Shown: positions 6,562-12,959 of the stretch, piece after piece
How positions within the stretch are numbered: position 1 is the stretch's first letter
Layout: every line of letters starts with the position of its first letter
Source: Bacteroidetes bacterium UBA3022
GTDB lineage: Bacteria > Bacteroidota > Bacteroidia > Chitinophagales > BACL12
Direction of reading: 5' to 3'
Assembly (NCBI GenBank): GCA_002346225.1
Contig: DDYY01000053.1
Span: 1 to 12,959, forward strand
Length of the DNA: 12,959 bases
Made by a program: the position numbers and the translations under genes
Notes under the pieces: model-generated
What the model was told of the DNA's origin: nothing
What the model saw: the letters and a program-made list of their open reading frames with translations, nothing else
Databases searched by the model: none

Positions 6562-6912
6562 ATGGATGCGTTGAAAGCACTGGAGATGGAAATCATCGCC
6601 GCAAAAGATATCCCGACATTTAAAGCAGGAGATAGTATCACCGTTCACTATCGTATTGTAGAGGGAGATAAAAGCCGTGTTCAGCTTTTCAAAGGCGAAG
6701 TATTACAACGCAAGGGAACAGGCCGTACACAAACCTTCACTGTCCGCAAGATTTCCAATGGTGTGGGTGTTGAGAGGATATTCCCCCTGTTCTCCCCCAA
6801 TATCGAACAAATTGAAGTAAATAAAGTAGGTCGTGTGCGCCGTGCACGTATTTTCTATCTGCGTGGATTGAAAGGAAAATCTGCCAGGATTAAAGAAAAG
6901 CGCCAGGCTTAA
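6562..6912 (+). CDS. rplS: Large ribosomal subunit protein bL19
   Basis: Ribosomal protein at the 30S-50S interface. At 116 aa it is the standard length. The signature segments are all present: FKAGDSITVHYRIVEGDKSR (about 20-39), VQLFKGEVLQRKGTGR, TFTVRKISNGVGVERIFPLFSP (about 59-80), and EVNKVGRVRRARIFYLR near the C-terminus. ATG at 6562 is preceded by an A-rich leader (AAATAAAAAATTAAA) rather than a Shine-Dalgarno, typical of well-expressed Bacteroidota genes. It is the last gene of the translation cluster, has a likely private promoter, and is followed by a strong hairpin terminator. Confidence 0.97.
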   Translation: MDALKALEMEIIAAKDIPTFKAGDSITVHYRIVEGDKSRVQLFKGEVLQRKGTGRTQTFTVRKISNGVGVERIFPLFSPNIEQIEVNKVGRVRRARIFYLRGLKGKSARIKEKRQA

Positions 6913-6935
6913 TCTTCTTTACCAATAAAAGAAAT

Positions 6936-6960
6936 AACCACCGTAAGGTGGTTTTTTTTT
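6936..6960 (+). terminator. Rho-independent terminator after rplS
   Basis: AACCACC (6936-6942) pairs with GGTGGTT (6947-6953) around a GTAA (GNRA-type) loop, and T continues to 6960. It ends rplS transcription. It lies between convergent genes. Read on the minus strand the hairpin is followed by a weaker TTATTTCTTTTATT stretch, so it may also serve bshB1 poorly. Confidence 0.9.
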
Positions 6961-6970
6961 GCCCTATTGT

Positions 6971-7687
6971 TCAGAATAACTGCGTGATATCCTGAACGCC
7001 CAGCCATTTGGTGCAGGTAAAAGCCTCTCCGTATCGGAAACCACAGGGGCGACCGTGTTCCATTGCCCGGGTGGGTATATTATCGAGGAATCCTTTAGAT
7101 GCAATATAGGTTTCGGGTTCTTTGGAATCTTCATGGTAAAATTGGCTCTTGTGGGCCAGGATACTCTCCATTTTACGGTCCATTACATCGCTGATATCCA
7201 TGACTATATCGGGCATAATAAAGCGATCCTGAATATAGTGCAACACCAGGCGTGGACGCCATGCCTGCTGCGCCAATCCTTTGTGTTCTGTCTCGATTTT
7301 AGCAAGACCGGCCAAGAAACAGGCCTGCTCTATCAATGTCGCTGCATTACCGTGATCGGGATGCCGGTCATGCATGGCTGTAGCTATTACAATATCAGGC
7401 TGGTAGGTGCGGATGGTCCTCACAACCGCCATGATTTGTTCCTTATCCTGGCTGATAAATCCATCGGGCAAGTGCAGGTTTTCTCTCACCACTGCCCCAA
7501 TTATTGAAGCAGCTTTTTGTGCCTCTTCTGCTCTTAATTCCGGTGTTCCGCGTGTGCCGGTTTCGCCGCGCGTTAAGTCTACAATTCCTACCTTATGTCC
7601 CATCTGAACATGTCGGATGAGCGTTCCGCCACAGCCTAATTCCACATCATCAGGGTGGGCTCCCAAAGCCAGAATATCGAGTTTCAT
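6971..7687 (-). CDS. bshB1: Bacillithiol biosynthesis deacetylase BshB1
   Basis: Zinc-dependent LmbE/PIG-L-family deacetylase that removes acetate from GlcNAc-malate, the second step of bacillithiol synthesis, in the cytosol. The protein is 238 aa, the usual length. It begins MKLDILALGAHPDDVELGCG, in which H11, D13 and D14 form the AHPDD zinc/catalytic motif. The third zinc ligand is in DRHPDHGNAA (about 107-116; H112). The segments DLTRGETGTRGT (37-48) and the C-terminal KGFLDNIPTRAMEHGRPCG with RYGEAF are characteristic of BshB1 rather than of other LmbE proteins. ATG at 7687 is 18 nt downstream of the peroxidase stop on the same strand with no promoter evident between, so the two are probably co-transcribed. 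The BshA and BshC genes needed for the pathway are not in the window. Confidence 0.94.
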   Translation of the reverse strand: MKLDILALGAHPDDVELGCGGTLIRHVQMGHKVGIVDLTRGETGTRGTPELRAEEAQKAASIIGAVVRENLHLPDGFISQDKEQIMAVVRTIRTYQPDIVIATAMHDRHPDHGNAATLIEQACFLAGLAKIETEHKGLAQQAWRPRLVLHYIQDRFIMPDIVMDISDVMDRKMESILAHKSQFYHEDSKEPETYIASKGFLDNIPTRAMEHGRPCGFRYGEAFTCTKWLGVQDITQLF

Positions 7688-7705
7688 GCCGCTAAGGTAA
7701 ATAAG

Positions 7706-8221
7706 TTACAGCGCAGGAACCGGTTCTTTACTGAGTTCTTTCTCAATGGCTTGGGCAATGCGCGTAACATCCGGTTGGGTGTAGGTAATCCAATAATCGA
7801 CCGCTGTGCCGTCTTTTCCGATAAGATACTTGTAGTAGTTCCACCAGGGTCTTACCCCGAATTTACCATTCGCGCTTTTGGATGCCAGGAATTGAAACAA
7901 GGGATGGGTGTTTTTTCCCCGTACGTCAACCTTCTGGAACATCGGGAATGTCACTCCATAATTGATTTTGCAAAACTCGGCAATAGCTTCTCCCTCTAGT
8001 GGCTCCTGTCCGGCAAACTGTCCGCAGGGGAACCCGAGAATAACAAAACCCTGATCTTTATATTTTTGATACAATGCTTCCAGTTTCTCCAGCTGCGGCG
8101 CCTCACCACATCTTGATGCAGTATTGACTATCAGGACCACCTTTCCCCTGTAAGCCTCTAATGAGAATTCCTGACCGTGCATGTCGGTAGCAGTGAATCC
8201 ATAAATTGTCTGTTCTTTCAT
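7706..8221 (-). CDS. Glutathione-peroxidase-family thiol peroxidase (Cys type)
   Basis: Predicted to reduce hydrogen or organic peroxides. The protein is 171 aa, close to the 160-180 aa typical of bacterial Cys-GPx. The expected tetrad is visible: C38 (in NTASRCGEAPQ), Q72 (in FPCGQFAGQEP), W127 and N128 (in WNYYKYL). C84 in FCKINYGVTFPMF lies where the resolving cysteine of thioredoxin-dependent members sits, so the electron donor is more likely thioredoxin or another thiol than glutathione. Small departures from the usual family sequences: GEAP instead of GFTP after the active cysteine, and CGQF instead of CNQF. No signal peptide, so cytosolic. ATG at 8219-8221. It is the first gene of the probable operon with bshB1, which suggests a link to bacillithiol-based redox control (inference). 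Confidence 0.92.
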   Translation of the reverse strand: MKEQTIYGFTATDMHGQEFSLEAYRGKVVLIVNTASRCGEAPQLEKLEALYQKYKDQGFVILGFPCGQFAGQEPLEGEAIAEFCKINYGVTFPMFQKVDVRGKNTHPLFQFLASKSANGKFGVRPWWNYYKYLIGKDGTAVDYWITYTQPDVTRIAQAIEKELSKEPVPAL

Positions 8222-8329
8222 AATACTATACCTAAACGTTTCAAACAGGTGCAGGGTTCATTTGGTTTTCATGGAGCTTTCTTATCTCCAAAGATGGTCA
8301 GTTAACGCAAAAGTGCCTAATTGGTTTAG

Positions 8330-8345
8330 TATTGTAGCAACAATA
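8330..8345. promoter_or_regulatory. Short inverted repeat between divergent genes
   Basis: TATTGT (8330-8335) and ACAATA (8340-8345) form a perfect inverted repeat around AGCA, in the 167-nt spacer between the divergently read peroxidase and outer-membrane genes. It could be an operator or leader hairpin. No exact TAnnTTTG box is found for either gene; CATCTTTG on the minus strand (8289-8296) is one base off. Evidence is slight. Confidence 0.25.
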
Positions 8346-8388
8346 TCATTTCACTATTTTCATCTTGCAATCACCCTTTAAATGACGA

Positions 8389-9648
8389 ATGATGAGGTTA
8401 TTTATGCTAAGCCTTATGCTGTTTTGTGCTTCACAGGTTTTTTCTCAAACAAGTGAAATAGCTCGAAGGCACAACTTTGCCAGTTCCTATTTTGGCTTAG
8501 ATGCTCAGGTCTTCCCTTTCACTCAGCAAGGGTTTGTGTTGAACGATGCGAATGAGGTAAATATCTACAATCGAAATGGTTTTGTCATTCCATCTATCAA
8601 TATTGGAGCAACCCATTTTTGGGGGTATGCCGATTTTTATATCACCATAGGAACCACTCCCATTTCATTCAGGAAAGACTCCATCGAAAACAGCTATCAG
8701 TATGGGGTAATTACCGGTTTGCGTGTCTATCCGCTTGCACCCCAAAAATATCCCATCAGACCCTTTCTTGGATACAAGTTTACGCCTTTTCGGTTCCAGC
8801 AGGTCAACACTGAGGGAGAGGTTTACAATAATACCACTGTAAGGTCTGCTCTCGAAGCTGGATTAGGTTATCAGAGTGCTTCATGGTATCTGTATTTGTC
8901 GGGAAACATGATATTGCAACCGGAGGAGGAAAGTTGGTTATCCAGAACTGTTGTTCAACCCATCCAACAACCTACTTATTTTTTCTCTCTGGGGGCCAAT
9001 TATCGGCTCGAAACCACGCGAGGTGCCTATAGCCCTTCTGTACGCATCCTTGATACCCTTCTGCGACAACAGAACGCCATGGGACTGTTCTTCGGGATAG
9101 GGCCCTCGTCCGCATTTCCTACGGCCAACTCATCTTCTATTATTGAAAGCTTGCCTTTTCTGGATGACCGGGCCATGCCGGACCTTTTTCCCGATATCTC
9201 GGCAGGATACCACTTTAGCAGGCAGGAATGGGTAGTGGCGGCTGCTTTCAGGCCCATGCGGCAAACGCGCACTGCATATGGCTTTCAACAGCAAGTAAAC
9301 CGAAATAGCTTTGCCTTGGAAAGTTATAAGTTCCTCTTCGACTACCATGGCTTTGCTCCATTCATAGGTGCAGGTGTCATGTGGGACAATATGCGGCTTT
9401 CAGAAACAGACAATGATGTTAATATTACTGAAACAGTCAGCAGTAAGTTGGCACCCGGTCTTGTTTTTGGTTGGGACATCCGACCGGGAAAACGCGCAGA
9501 CCCCTGGTTGCTTCGTACCAACCTGCGTTATTCTCCATACGCTTCATTGGAGAAGGATAATGCAACCCTGAGTTTGCAGTACCTCGAATTTAACTTTATT
9601 CAATTTGTACTTTATCCGCAAAGACTTAGCTACTATAGAAATCTATAA
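8389..9648 (+). CDS. Secreted beta-rich protein, probable outer-membrane beta-barrel, unknown function
   Basis: Not recognised as a named family. The protein is 419 aa. Residues 1 to about 20 form a Sec signal peptide (MMRLFMLSLMLFCASQVFSQ), with a cleavage-like SQ-T at its end; C13 is preceded by F, so a lipobox is unlikely. The mature part is dominated by alternating hydrophobic/polar strands rich in Y, F, G and N, with Bacteroidota barrel-like phrases such as SLGANYRLE (about 200-208), FFGIGPSSAFP and APFIGAGVMWDN. It ends in hydrophobic-alternating strands, though the last residues YYRNL are not a perfect C-terminal beta signal. The segment before about 208 and the one after about 227 each start and end like a barrel module, so it may be two similar halves or one large barrel. 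ATG at 8389 (a second ATG is at 8392) lacks a Shine-Dalgarno. It is a stand-alone gene between the peroxidase and a long empty spacer. Confidence 0.75.
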   Translation: MMRLFMLSLMLFCASQVFSQTSEIARRHNFASSYFGLDAQVFPFTQQGFVLNDANEVNIYNRNGFVIPSINIGATHFWGYADFYITIGTTPISFRKDSIENSYQYGVITGLRVYPLAPQKYPIRPFLGYKFTPFRFQQVNTEGEVYNNTTVRSALEAGLGYQSASWYLYLSGNMILQPEEESWLSRTVVQPIQQPTYFFSLGANYRLETTRGAYSPSVRILDTLLRQQNAMGLFFGIGPSSAFPTANSSSIIESLPFLDDRAMPDLFPDISAGYHFSRQEWVVAAAFRPMRQTRTAYGFQQQVNRNSFALESYKFLFDYHGFAPFIGAGVMWDNMRLSETDNDVNITETVSSKLAPGLVFGWDIRPGKRADPWLLRTNLRYSPYASLEKDNATLSLQYLEFNFIQFVLYPQRLSYYRNL

Positions 9649-10042
9649 AATGTAAGCTTATTCTCATCCATATTCATAATGGGTTTTTTTGCATCAAGTC
9701 TTTTGAAGCCCAACTATAGGCGTGAAATATAATTTGAGGTTTGCCCTACAGGTACAAATCTGGCATAGCTTTATAGAGCTAGTAGATGCATTATAGAATA
9801 TTTATTAAATTAATTCGATGCCGGCTTAGTATGCAGTGTAGGTAATGGAGCCATCAAGAAGGTTGTTTATCGGGTAATAAAGTTTCAGGGAACCAATCAG
9901 CAGTGTAATGCAGTTTTTCAATGCTTGCAGGTGAGTAGGACCGGCAAGTAACTCAAGAAATCTTTATACACCATAAAACAGCTTGCTTTGTAATAAAGGC
10001 GGCAGCAGTATCCGGGTTAATAAAATTAGATCATGCTGTGTA
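9649..10042. other. Gene-free spacer of about 390 nt
   Basis: Between the beta-barrel gene and the 3' end of trxB, the first 45 nt hold the weak terminator candidate. The rest is AT-rich with scattered stops in all frames. I see no plausible reading frame with a coding signature, no tRNA-like cloverleaf, no tandem repeat and no clear hairpin-plus-T terminator for trxB on the minus strand. It could hold a small RNA or decayed sequence, but nothing shows this. Confidence 0.6.
9668..9690 (+). terminator. Weak terminator candidate after the beta-barrel gene
   Basis: CCAT (9668-9671) can pair with ATGG (9679-9682), and GTTTTTTT follows (9683-9690). The stem is only 4 bp, so only the T run and the position 20 nt after the stop support a terminator. 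Confidence 0.3.
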
Positions 10043-10969
10043 TTACTCCTGCTCTGCCAGCCAGCGTTCAGCTTCGAGTGCTGCCATACAGCCAGTTCCC
10101 GCAGCAGTCACTGCCTGTCGGTAGATTTTGTCCTGTACATCACCGGCAGCAAACACACCTTCCACTTTTGTTCTTGTGCTATCGGGTGCGGTTATGAGGT
10201 AACCCTGCTCATCCATGTCCAGGATGCCCTTGAAAATATCGGTGTTGGGTTTATGTCCAATAGCAACAAAGAATCCGGTAACCGCCAGTGTGCTTTCGGC
10301 TTTCGTTTGATTATTCACTACACGAACTCCCTCCACCACTTTATCGCCCAGTACTTCGACAGTTTCGGTATTCCAGTGCACGGTAATATTCGGTGCTTTT
10401 AATACGCGGTCCTGCATGATTTTTGAAGCCCGCAGGTGGTCTTTTCGAACCAACATATGCACATGGGTGCACAGCTTGGAGAGGTACAGCGCTTCCTCTG
10501 CGGCCGTATCACCGCCACCTACCAAAGCCACTGTCTGGTCTTTGTAGAAAAAGCCATCGCAAACAGCACAGGCACTTACGCCGTTGCCGTTCAATCTCTT
10601 TTCAGACTCCAGTCCCAGCCATTTGGCAGTAGCACCGGTAGCTATTATAACCGACTCCGCGTGAATTTCATCACCGCCATCGAGCCATACTTTCTTCACC
10701 TTTCCTGAAAAATCAACCTTAGCCACGTATCCGAAGCGGATATCAGTTCCGAAACGCTCTGCCTGCTGACGGAAATCGTCCATCATTTGAGGCCCCATGA
10801 TACCCTTCGGATATCCCGGATAATTTTCTACATCGGTTGTCTGCATCAACTGACCCCCCATTTCCAGACCTGTATACATCACCGGATTCAGGTTGGCGCG
10901 CGCTGCGTAAATGGCTGCTGTATATCCTGCCGGTCCTGAACCGATAATTAACGTCTTTATAATTTCCAT
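10043..10969 (-). CDS. trxB: Thioredoxin reductase (NADPH)
   Basis: FAD enzyme that passes electrons from NADPH to thioredoxin in the cytosol. The protein is 308 aa, the normal length for the low-molecular-weight type. FAD-binding GSGPAGYTAAIYAARA is at residues 10-25. The redox-active CAVC is at 134-137, followed by DGFF. NADPH-binding GGGDTAAEEALYL is at 151-163, with the downstream HMLVRKDHLRAS region. The second FAD motif GVFAAGDV and RQAVTAAGTGCMAALEAERWL close the protein. ATG at 10967-10969 has no strong Shine-Dalgarno. It lies 66 nt downstream of era on the same strand, with its own probable -7 box in the gap. It could supply reduced thioredoxin to the GPx-family peroxidase encoded at 7706-8221. 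Confidence 0.97.
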   Translation of the reverse strand: MEIIKTLIIGSGPAGYTAAIYAARANLNPVMYTGLEMGGQLMQTTDVENYPGYPKGIMGPQMMDDFRQQAERFGTDIRFGYVAKVDFSGKVKKVWLDGGDEIHAESVIIATGATAKWLGLESEKRLNGNGVSACAVCDGFFYKDQTVALVGGGDTAAEEALYLSKLCTHVHMLVRKDHLRASKIMQDRVLKAPNITVHWNTETVEVLGDKVVEGVRVVNNQTKAESTLAVTGFFVAIGHKPNTDIFKGILDMDEQGYLITAPDSTRTKVEGVFAAGDVQDKIYRQAVTAAGTGCMAALEAERWLAEQE

Positions 10970-10997
10970 AATTGCTGATTACCTATCAATAAGGCCA

Positions 10998-11005
10998 CAA
11001 AGGTA
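10998..11005 (-). promoter_or_regulatory. Probable -7 promoter box for trxB
   Basis: On the minus strand the sequence reads TACCTTTG, an exact TAnnTTTG match, 28 nt before the trxB ATG. No TTTG is found at the proper distance upstream, so the call rests on the -7 element alone. Confidence 0.5.
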
Positions 11006-11035
11006 ATATTGGTTCCCTTATCGCGGAAGCCGTGC

Positions 11036-11917
11036 TTACTGATATCCAAACTGTTTCAACATGCGGTCGTCGTCTTTCCAGTCACCGCGTATCTTAACAA
11101 AGAGCTCCAGGAACACTTTTTGTCCCAGCCATGCCTCCATGGCGGTTCTGCTGGCAACTCCCAGCTGCTTGATGGCAGCTCCCTTCTTACCGATAATGAT
11201 AATTTTTTGCGACTCCCTGATAACGTATATCACAGCCCTGATTACGGTGATGTCTTCTTTTTCCTTGAACTCCTCGATCGCCACTTCTACAGCGTAGGGT
11301 ATTTCCTGATGGTATTGCTCCAGTATCTTTTCACGAATAATTTCGGTTACAAAAAAACGCTCCTGTAAATCTGTTAGCGCATCGGTTTCGAAATAGGGAG
11401 GATGCACAGGTACCTCGGCTTTGATGAGCTCCATCAGGCCGGCAACACCTGCATCCAGCAGCGCTGATACCGGTGCCAGGCGCGCTTTCGGAAATGCTTC
11501 CTGCCAGCTATCCATACAACTCTGCAGGGTAGCCTGATCGCTAATGTCCATCTTATTGATAACTATAAAAAGGGGTTTTTCCGTTTCCTGTAAGCCTTTC
11601 ATCAGACCCAGGTTCAGGTCCGGTCGCTCATCGGGAGTGGCTACATATACCAGTACATCTGCATCCTTCAGTGCTATGGCAATTTGCTGGTTCATCCACT
11701 CCTGTAGTTTGTACTCAGGCTTATCAATGATACCTGGGTTGTCGGTGAAAATCAACTGATACCCCGGCTCGTTCACAATGCCCAGTATCCGCCTTCTGGT
11801 GGTTTGCGCTTTGGGGGTGATAATAGACAGCCGTTCGCCAACCAGTAAATTACTGAGCGTCGACTTGCCCGCATTGGGTTTGCCAATAATGTTAATATAT
11901 CCTGATCGGAACTCCAT
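11036..11917 (-). CDS. era: GTPase Era
   Basis: Essential GTPase that binds the 3' end of 16S rRNA and checks 30S maturation. From ATG at 11915-11917 the protein is 293 aa. The frame opens 6 codons earlier at a TTG, but the ATG gives the family-typical start MEFRSGYINIIG. G1 is GKPNAGKS (residues 12-19), switch threonines TT are at 39-40, G3 is DNPG (59-62), G4 is NKMD (121-124), and G5 is the SAL of PVSALLDAG. The C-terminal KH domain has GKKG-A-AIK, RTAMEAWLGQKVFLEL and the closing VKIRGDWKDDD. G3 differs from the common DTPG by Asn for Thr. No Shine-Dalgarno. The gene is upstream of trxB on the same strand, and the GC-rich structured spacer lies just before it. Confidence 0.96.
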   Translation of the reverse strand: MEFRSGYINIIGKPNAGKSTLSNLLVGERLSIITPKAQTTRRRILGIVNEPGYQLIFTDNPGIIDKPEYKLQEWMNQQIAIALKDADVLVYVATPDERPDLNLGLMKGLQETEKPLFIVINKMDISDQATLQSCMDSWQEAFPKARLAPVSALLDAGVAGLMELIKAEVPVHPPYFETDALTDLQERFFVTEIIREKILEQYHQEIPYAVEVAIEEFKEKEDITVIRAVIYVIRESQKIIIIGKKGAAIKQLGVASRTAMEAWLGQKVFLELFVKIRGDWKDDDRMLKQFGYQ

Positions 11918-11941
11918 CCGGTAAAAATACGCCAATCCTCA

Positions 11942-12118
11942 GGAAGCCCTTCCACAAATCATCACTTTGATTTGGGGGCAGCAGTTGCATCGTGCCGGCC
12001 ATCCACCCGGGTCCGGCTGTACGCTGTATCTTCCCTCCGGGAAGGATGCCGCTGCCATCCGGGCTGGGAAGCAAGGGCTGCGGCTTCGTCGCGGGGCGGC
12101 AAGTAGGATAGGGCCTTG
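11942..12118. repeat. GC-rich, inverted-repeat-dense intergenic element
   Basis: This spacer between the divergent era and plug-protein genes is clearly more GC-rich than its neighbours. It carries a run of perfect or near-perfect inverted repeats: GGAAG/CTTCC (11942-11953), CAAATCA/TGATTTG (11955-11961 and 11968-11974), the palindrome ACCCGGGT (12005-12012), CTTCCC/GGGAAG (12030-12044), and GCCGCTGCC against GGCTGCGGC (12048-12056 and 12076-12084, one mismatch). Such a composition suggests a dispersed repeat or folded RNA/DNA element rather than a promoter region. Only one copy is in the window, so repetitiveness is inferred. Short frames on the minus strand here look like by-products of the GC content, not genes. 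Confidence 0.45.
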
Positions 12119-12182
12119 CAATTAAATGACAAATACTTCTGTGGATTAGCAGGCTAACAGCATCTCTCTTAAAAGATAAAAT

Positions 12183-12869
12183 ATGTACAGATACATCCTA
12201 CTAGCTGCAATCGCCTTTATTACAGTGCCCGCTCAGGCGCAACAATACGGGGAAGTGAGCGGTATTATTACCGACTCCTTATCGGGCGAAACATTGCCTT
12301 TTGCCAGCGTATCCATCGAACGTGATGGCAATATTGTAGAGCAAACCATCTCAGACGAATTTGGTAAATACTATTTCAGTCGCATTCCGGAGGGCATTTA
12401 CGAACTCGTTGTTTCCTACACCGGCTATCAGCAACGCCGTTTTGCCAATATTAAAGTCAATGGCCGCGACATGGCTTTATACTCCCTGACCATGCTATCG
12501 GGGAACGACCTCCCGACCGTTTATATTTTTCCCGATATCATACTCGAAACGCCCATCATAGGCGATGAAATCGATCTGGCTGAAATCAGGCAAACCGGTG
12601 CCAGGGATGCCGGGCAGATTGTTACCCAGACAGTAGCACAGGTATACAGCGCAGATGGCGGAGAAGATGGCGGTATTCACATTTCCGGTGCCCGCGCCGA
12701 TGCCACCTTATATGTAGTGGATGGGATCAGGGTAATTGGTTCTGCGTATGTCCCCAAGAGCTCTATCGCCTCGATAACAGTGTACACCGGAGGCATACCT
12801 GCCAACTATGGAGATGTTACGGGTGGTATCATTGAAATACGCACGCGGGGTTACGCTGGAATTTGGTAA
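12183..12869 (+). CDS. Secreted CarboxypepD_reg-like plus TonB-receptor plug protein without a barrel
   Basis: The protein is 228 aa. A signal peptide covers residues 1 to about 20 (ends VPAQAQ). A carboxypeptidase-regulatory-like beta-sandwich covers about 24-105 (GEVSGIITDSLSGETLPFA, DEFGKYYFSRIPEGIYEL, YTGYQ). A TonB-dependent receptor plug-like domain covers about 134-222, with ISGARADATLYVVDGIRV and GGIPANYGDVTGGIIEIRT. The chain stops just after the plug, where a SusC-type transporter would continue with a barrel of 500 residues or more; here a stop is followed at once by the tRNA promoter. It may be a genuine short periplasmic/outer-membrane accessory protein, since comparable stand-alone proteins seem to occur in Bacteroidota (from memory), or the remnant of a larger receptor. 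ATG at 12183 has no Shine-Dalgarno; no exact promoter box is seen upstream. Confidence 0.85.
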   Translation: MYRYILLAAIAFITVPAQAQQYGEVSGIITDSLSGETLPFASVSIERDGNIVEQTISDEFGKYYFSRIPEGIYELVVSYTGYQQRRFANIKVNGRDMALYSLTMLSGNDLPTVYIFPDIILETPIIGDEIDLAEIRQTGARDAGQIVTQTVAQVYSADGGEDGGIHISGARADATLYVVDGIRVIGSAYVPKSSIASITVYTGGIPANYGDVTGGIIEIRTRGYAGIW

Positions 12870-12875
12870 AGGATT

Positions 12876-12906
12876 TTTGCAGTTCATAACTAATTAATTA
12901 TCTTTG
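12876..12906 (+). promoter_or_regulatory. Bacteroidota-type promoter for the initiator tRNA
   Basis: TTTG (12876-12879) and TATCTTTG (12899-12906) are separated by 19 nt, an ideal match to the TTTG-N19-TAnnTTTG pattern. The mature tRNA begins 12 nt after the -7 box, so transcription starts just upstream of it. Confidence 0.85.
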
Positions 12907-12917
12907 CACCTCAATAC

Positions 12918-12959
12918 CGCGGGGTGGAGCAGTTGGTAGCTCGTCGGGCTCATAACCCG
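12918..12959 (+). tRNA. Initiator tRNA-fMet (CAT), 3' part outside the window
   Basis: The first 42 nt are present. The acceptor 5' strand is CGCGGGG (12918-12924), followed by TGG, a D-arm AGCAGTTGGTAGCT, and an anticodon arm with stem CGGG/CCCG and loop CTCATAA; the anticodon CAT is at 12951-12953. C at position 1 and three consecutive G-C pairs in the anticodon stem are the marks of an initiator rather than an elongator methionine tRNA. It is cut by the window end before the variable and T arms. Confidence 0.95.

Noticed and set aside
7055..7507. 150-codon open frame on the plus strand
   Set aside because: It is antisense to bshB1, whose protein has complete family motifs; the plus-strand translation has none.
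9649..10042. Possible small RNA or CRISPR-like repeat in the long spacer
   Set aside because: No regular repeats, cloverleaf or strong hairpins could be found by eye.
9983..10402. 139-codon plus-strand frame starting in the spacer
   Set aside because: Most of it is antisense to trxB and the translation is Cys/Ser/His-rich with no coding character.
11918..11935. Upstream TTG start for Era
   Set aside because: It would add six residues not typical of Era; ATG at 11917 gives the expected N-terminus.
11939..12121. Short minus-strand frames in the GC-rich spacer
   Set aside because: Two overlapping frames of about 60 codons are rich in Pro, Arg, Cys and Ala, as expected from GC-rich non-coding sequence; neither has a motif.
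12134..12141. TACTTCTG as a promoter box for the plug protein
   Set aside because: One mismatch to TAnnTTTG and the nearest TTG is only 15 nt upstream; too weak to call.
1..12959. Insertion sequences, integrase genes or phage genes
   Set aside because: No transposase, recombinase or phage structural motif appears in any convincing frame.

Overview
The window looks like a chromosomal segment of a Bacteroidota bacterium, plausibly Chitinophagales or Saprospirales-like, though the genus cannot be fixed from sequence alone. The evidence is: promoter cores of the Bacteroidota type (TAnnTTTG with an upstream TTTG); a bS16 protein with a long Ala/Glu-rich tail; a BshB1-type bacillithiol deacetylase; a small secreted protein made of a CarboxypepD_reg-like domain plus a TonB-receptor plug; and mostly weak or absent Shine-Dalgarno sequences.

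Layout. (1) Positions 2-4569, plus strand: a tightly packed five-gene cluster with gaps or overlaps of at most 9 nt. It holds a beta-propeller-like unknown (5' end outside the window), a PAPS-dependent sulfotransferase, a family 2 glycosyltransferase, a divergent second sulfotransferase, and a third sulfotransferase that is a clear paralogue of the first. This suggests assembly and sulfation of a surface glycan or glycolipid. (2) Positions 4585-6960, plus strand: the conserved rpsP-rimM-trmD-rplS translation cluster, with a promoter before rpsP, a second good promoter at the trmD/rplS junction, and a strong terminator after rplS. A structure that looks exactly like an intrinsic terminator lies inside the rimM coding sequence. 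(3) Positions 6971-8221, minus strand: a thiol-peroxidase (GPx family) gene followed 18 nt later by bshB1, a likely two-gene thiol-redox operon that converges on rplS. (4) Positions 8389-9648, plus strand: a secreted, beta-rich, probable outer-membrane protein of unknown function, followed by about 390 nt with no gene. (5) Positions 10043-11917, minus strand: era then trxB, with trxB having its own probable -7 box. (6) Positions 11936-12182: an unusually GC-rich, inverted-repeat-dense spacer. (7) Positions 12183-12869, plus strand: the CarboxypepD_reg/plug protein without a barrel. (8) Positions 12876-12959: a textbook Bacteroidota promoter and the first 42 nt of initiator tRNA-fMet, cut by the window end.

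Most of the window is core housekeeping. The most interesting points are the terminator-like hairpin inside rimM, which together with the separate rplS promoter could uncouple the ribosomal proteins from the low-abundance RNA-modification and assembly enzymes; the triple-sulfotransferase cassette, including one member lacking the usual PAPS-loop lysine; the structured GC-rich spacer; and the barrel-less plug protein.
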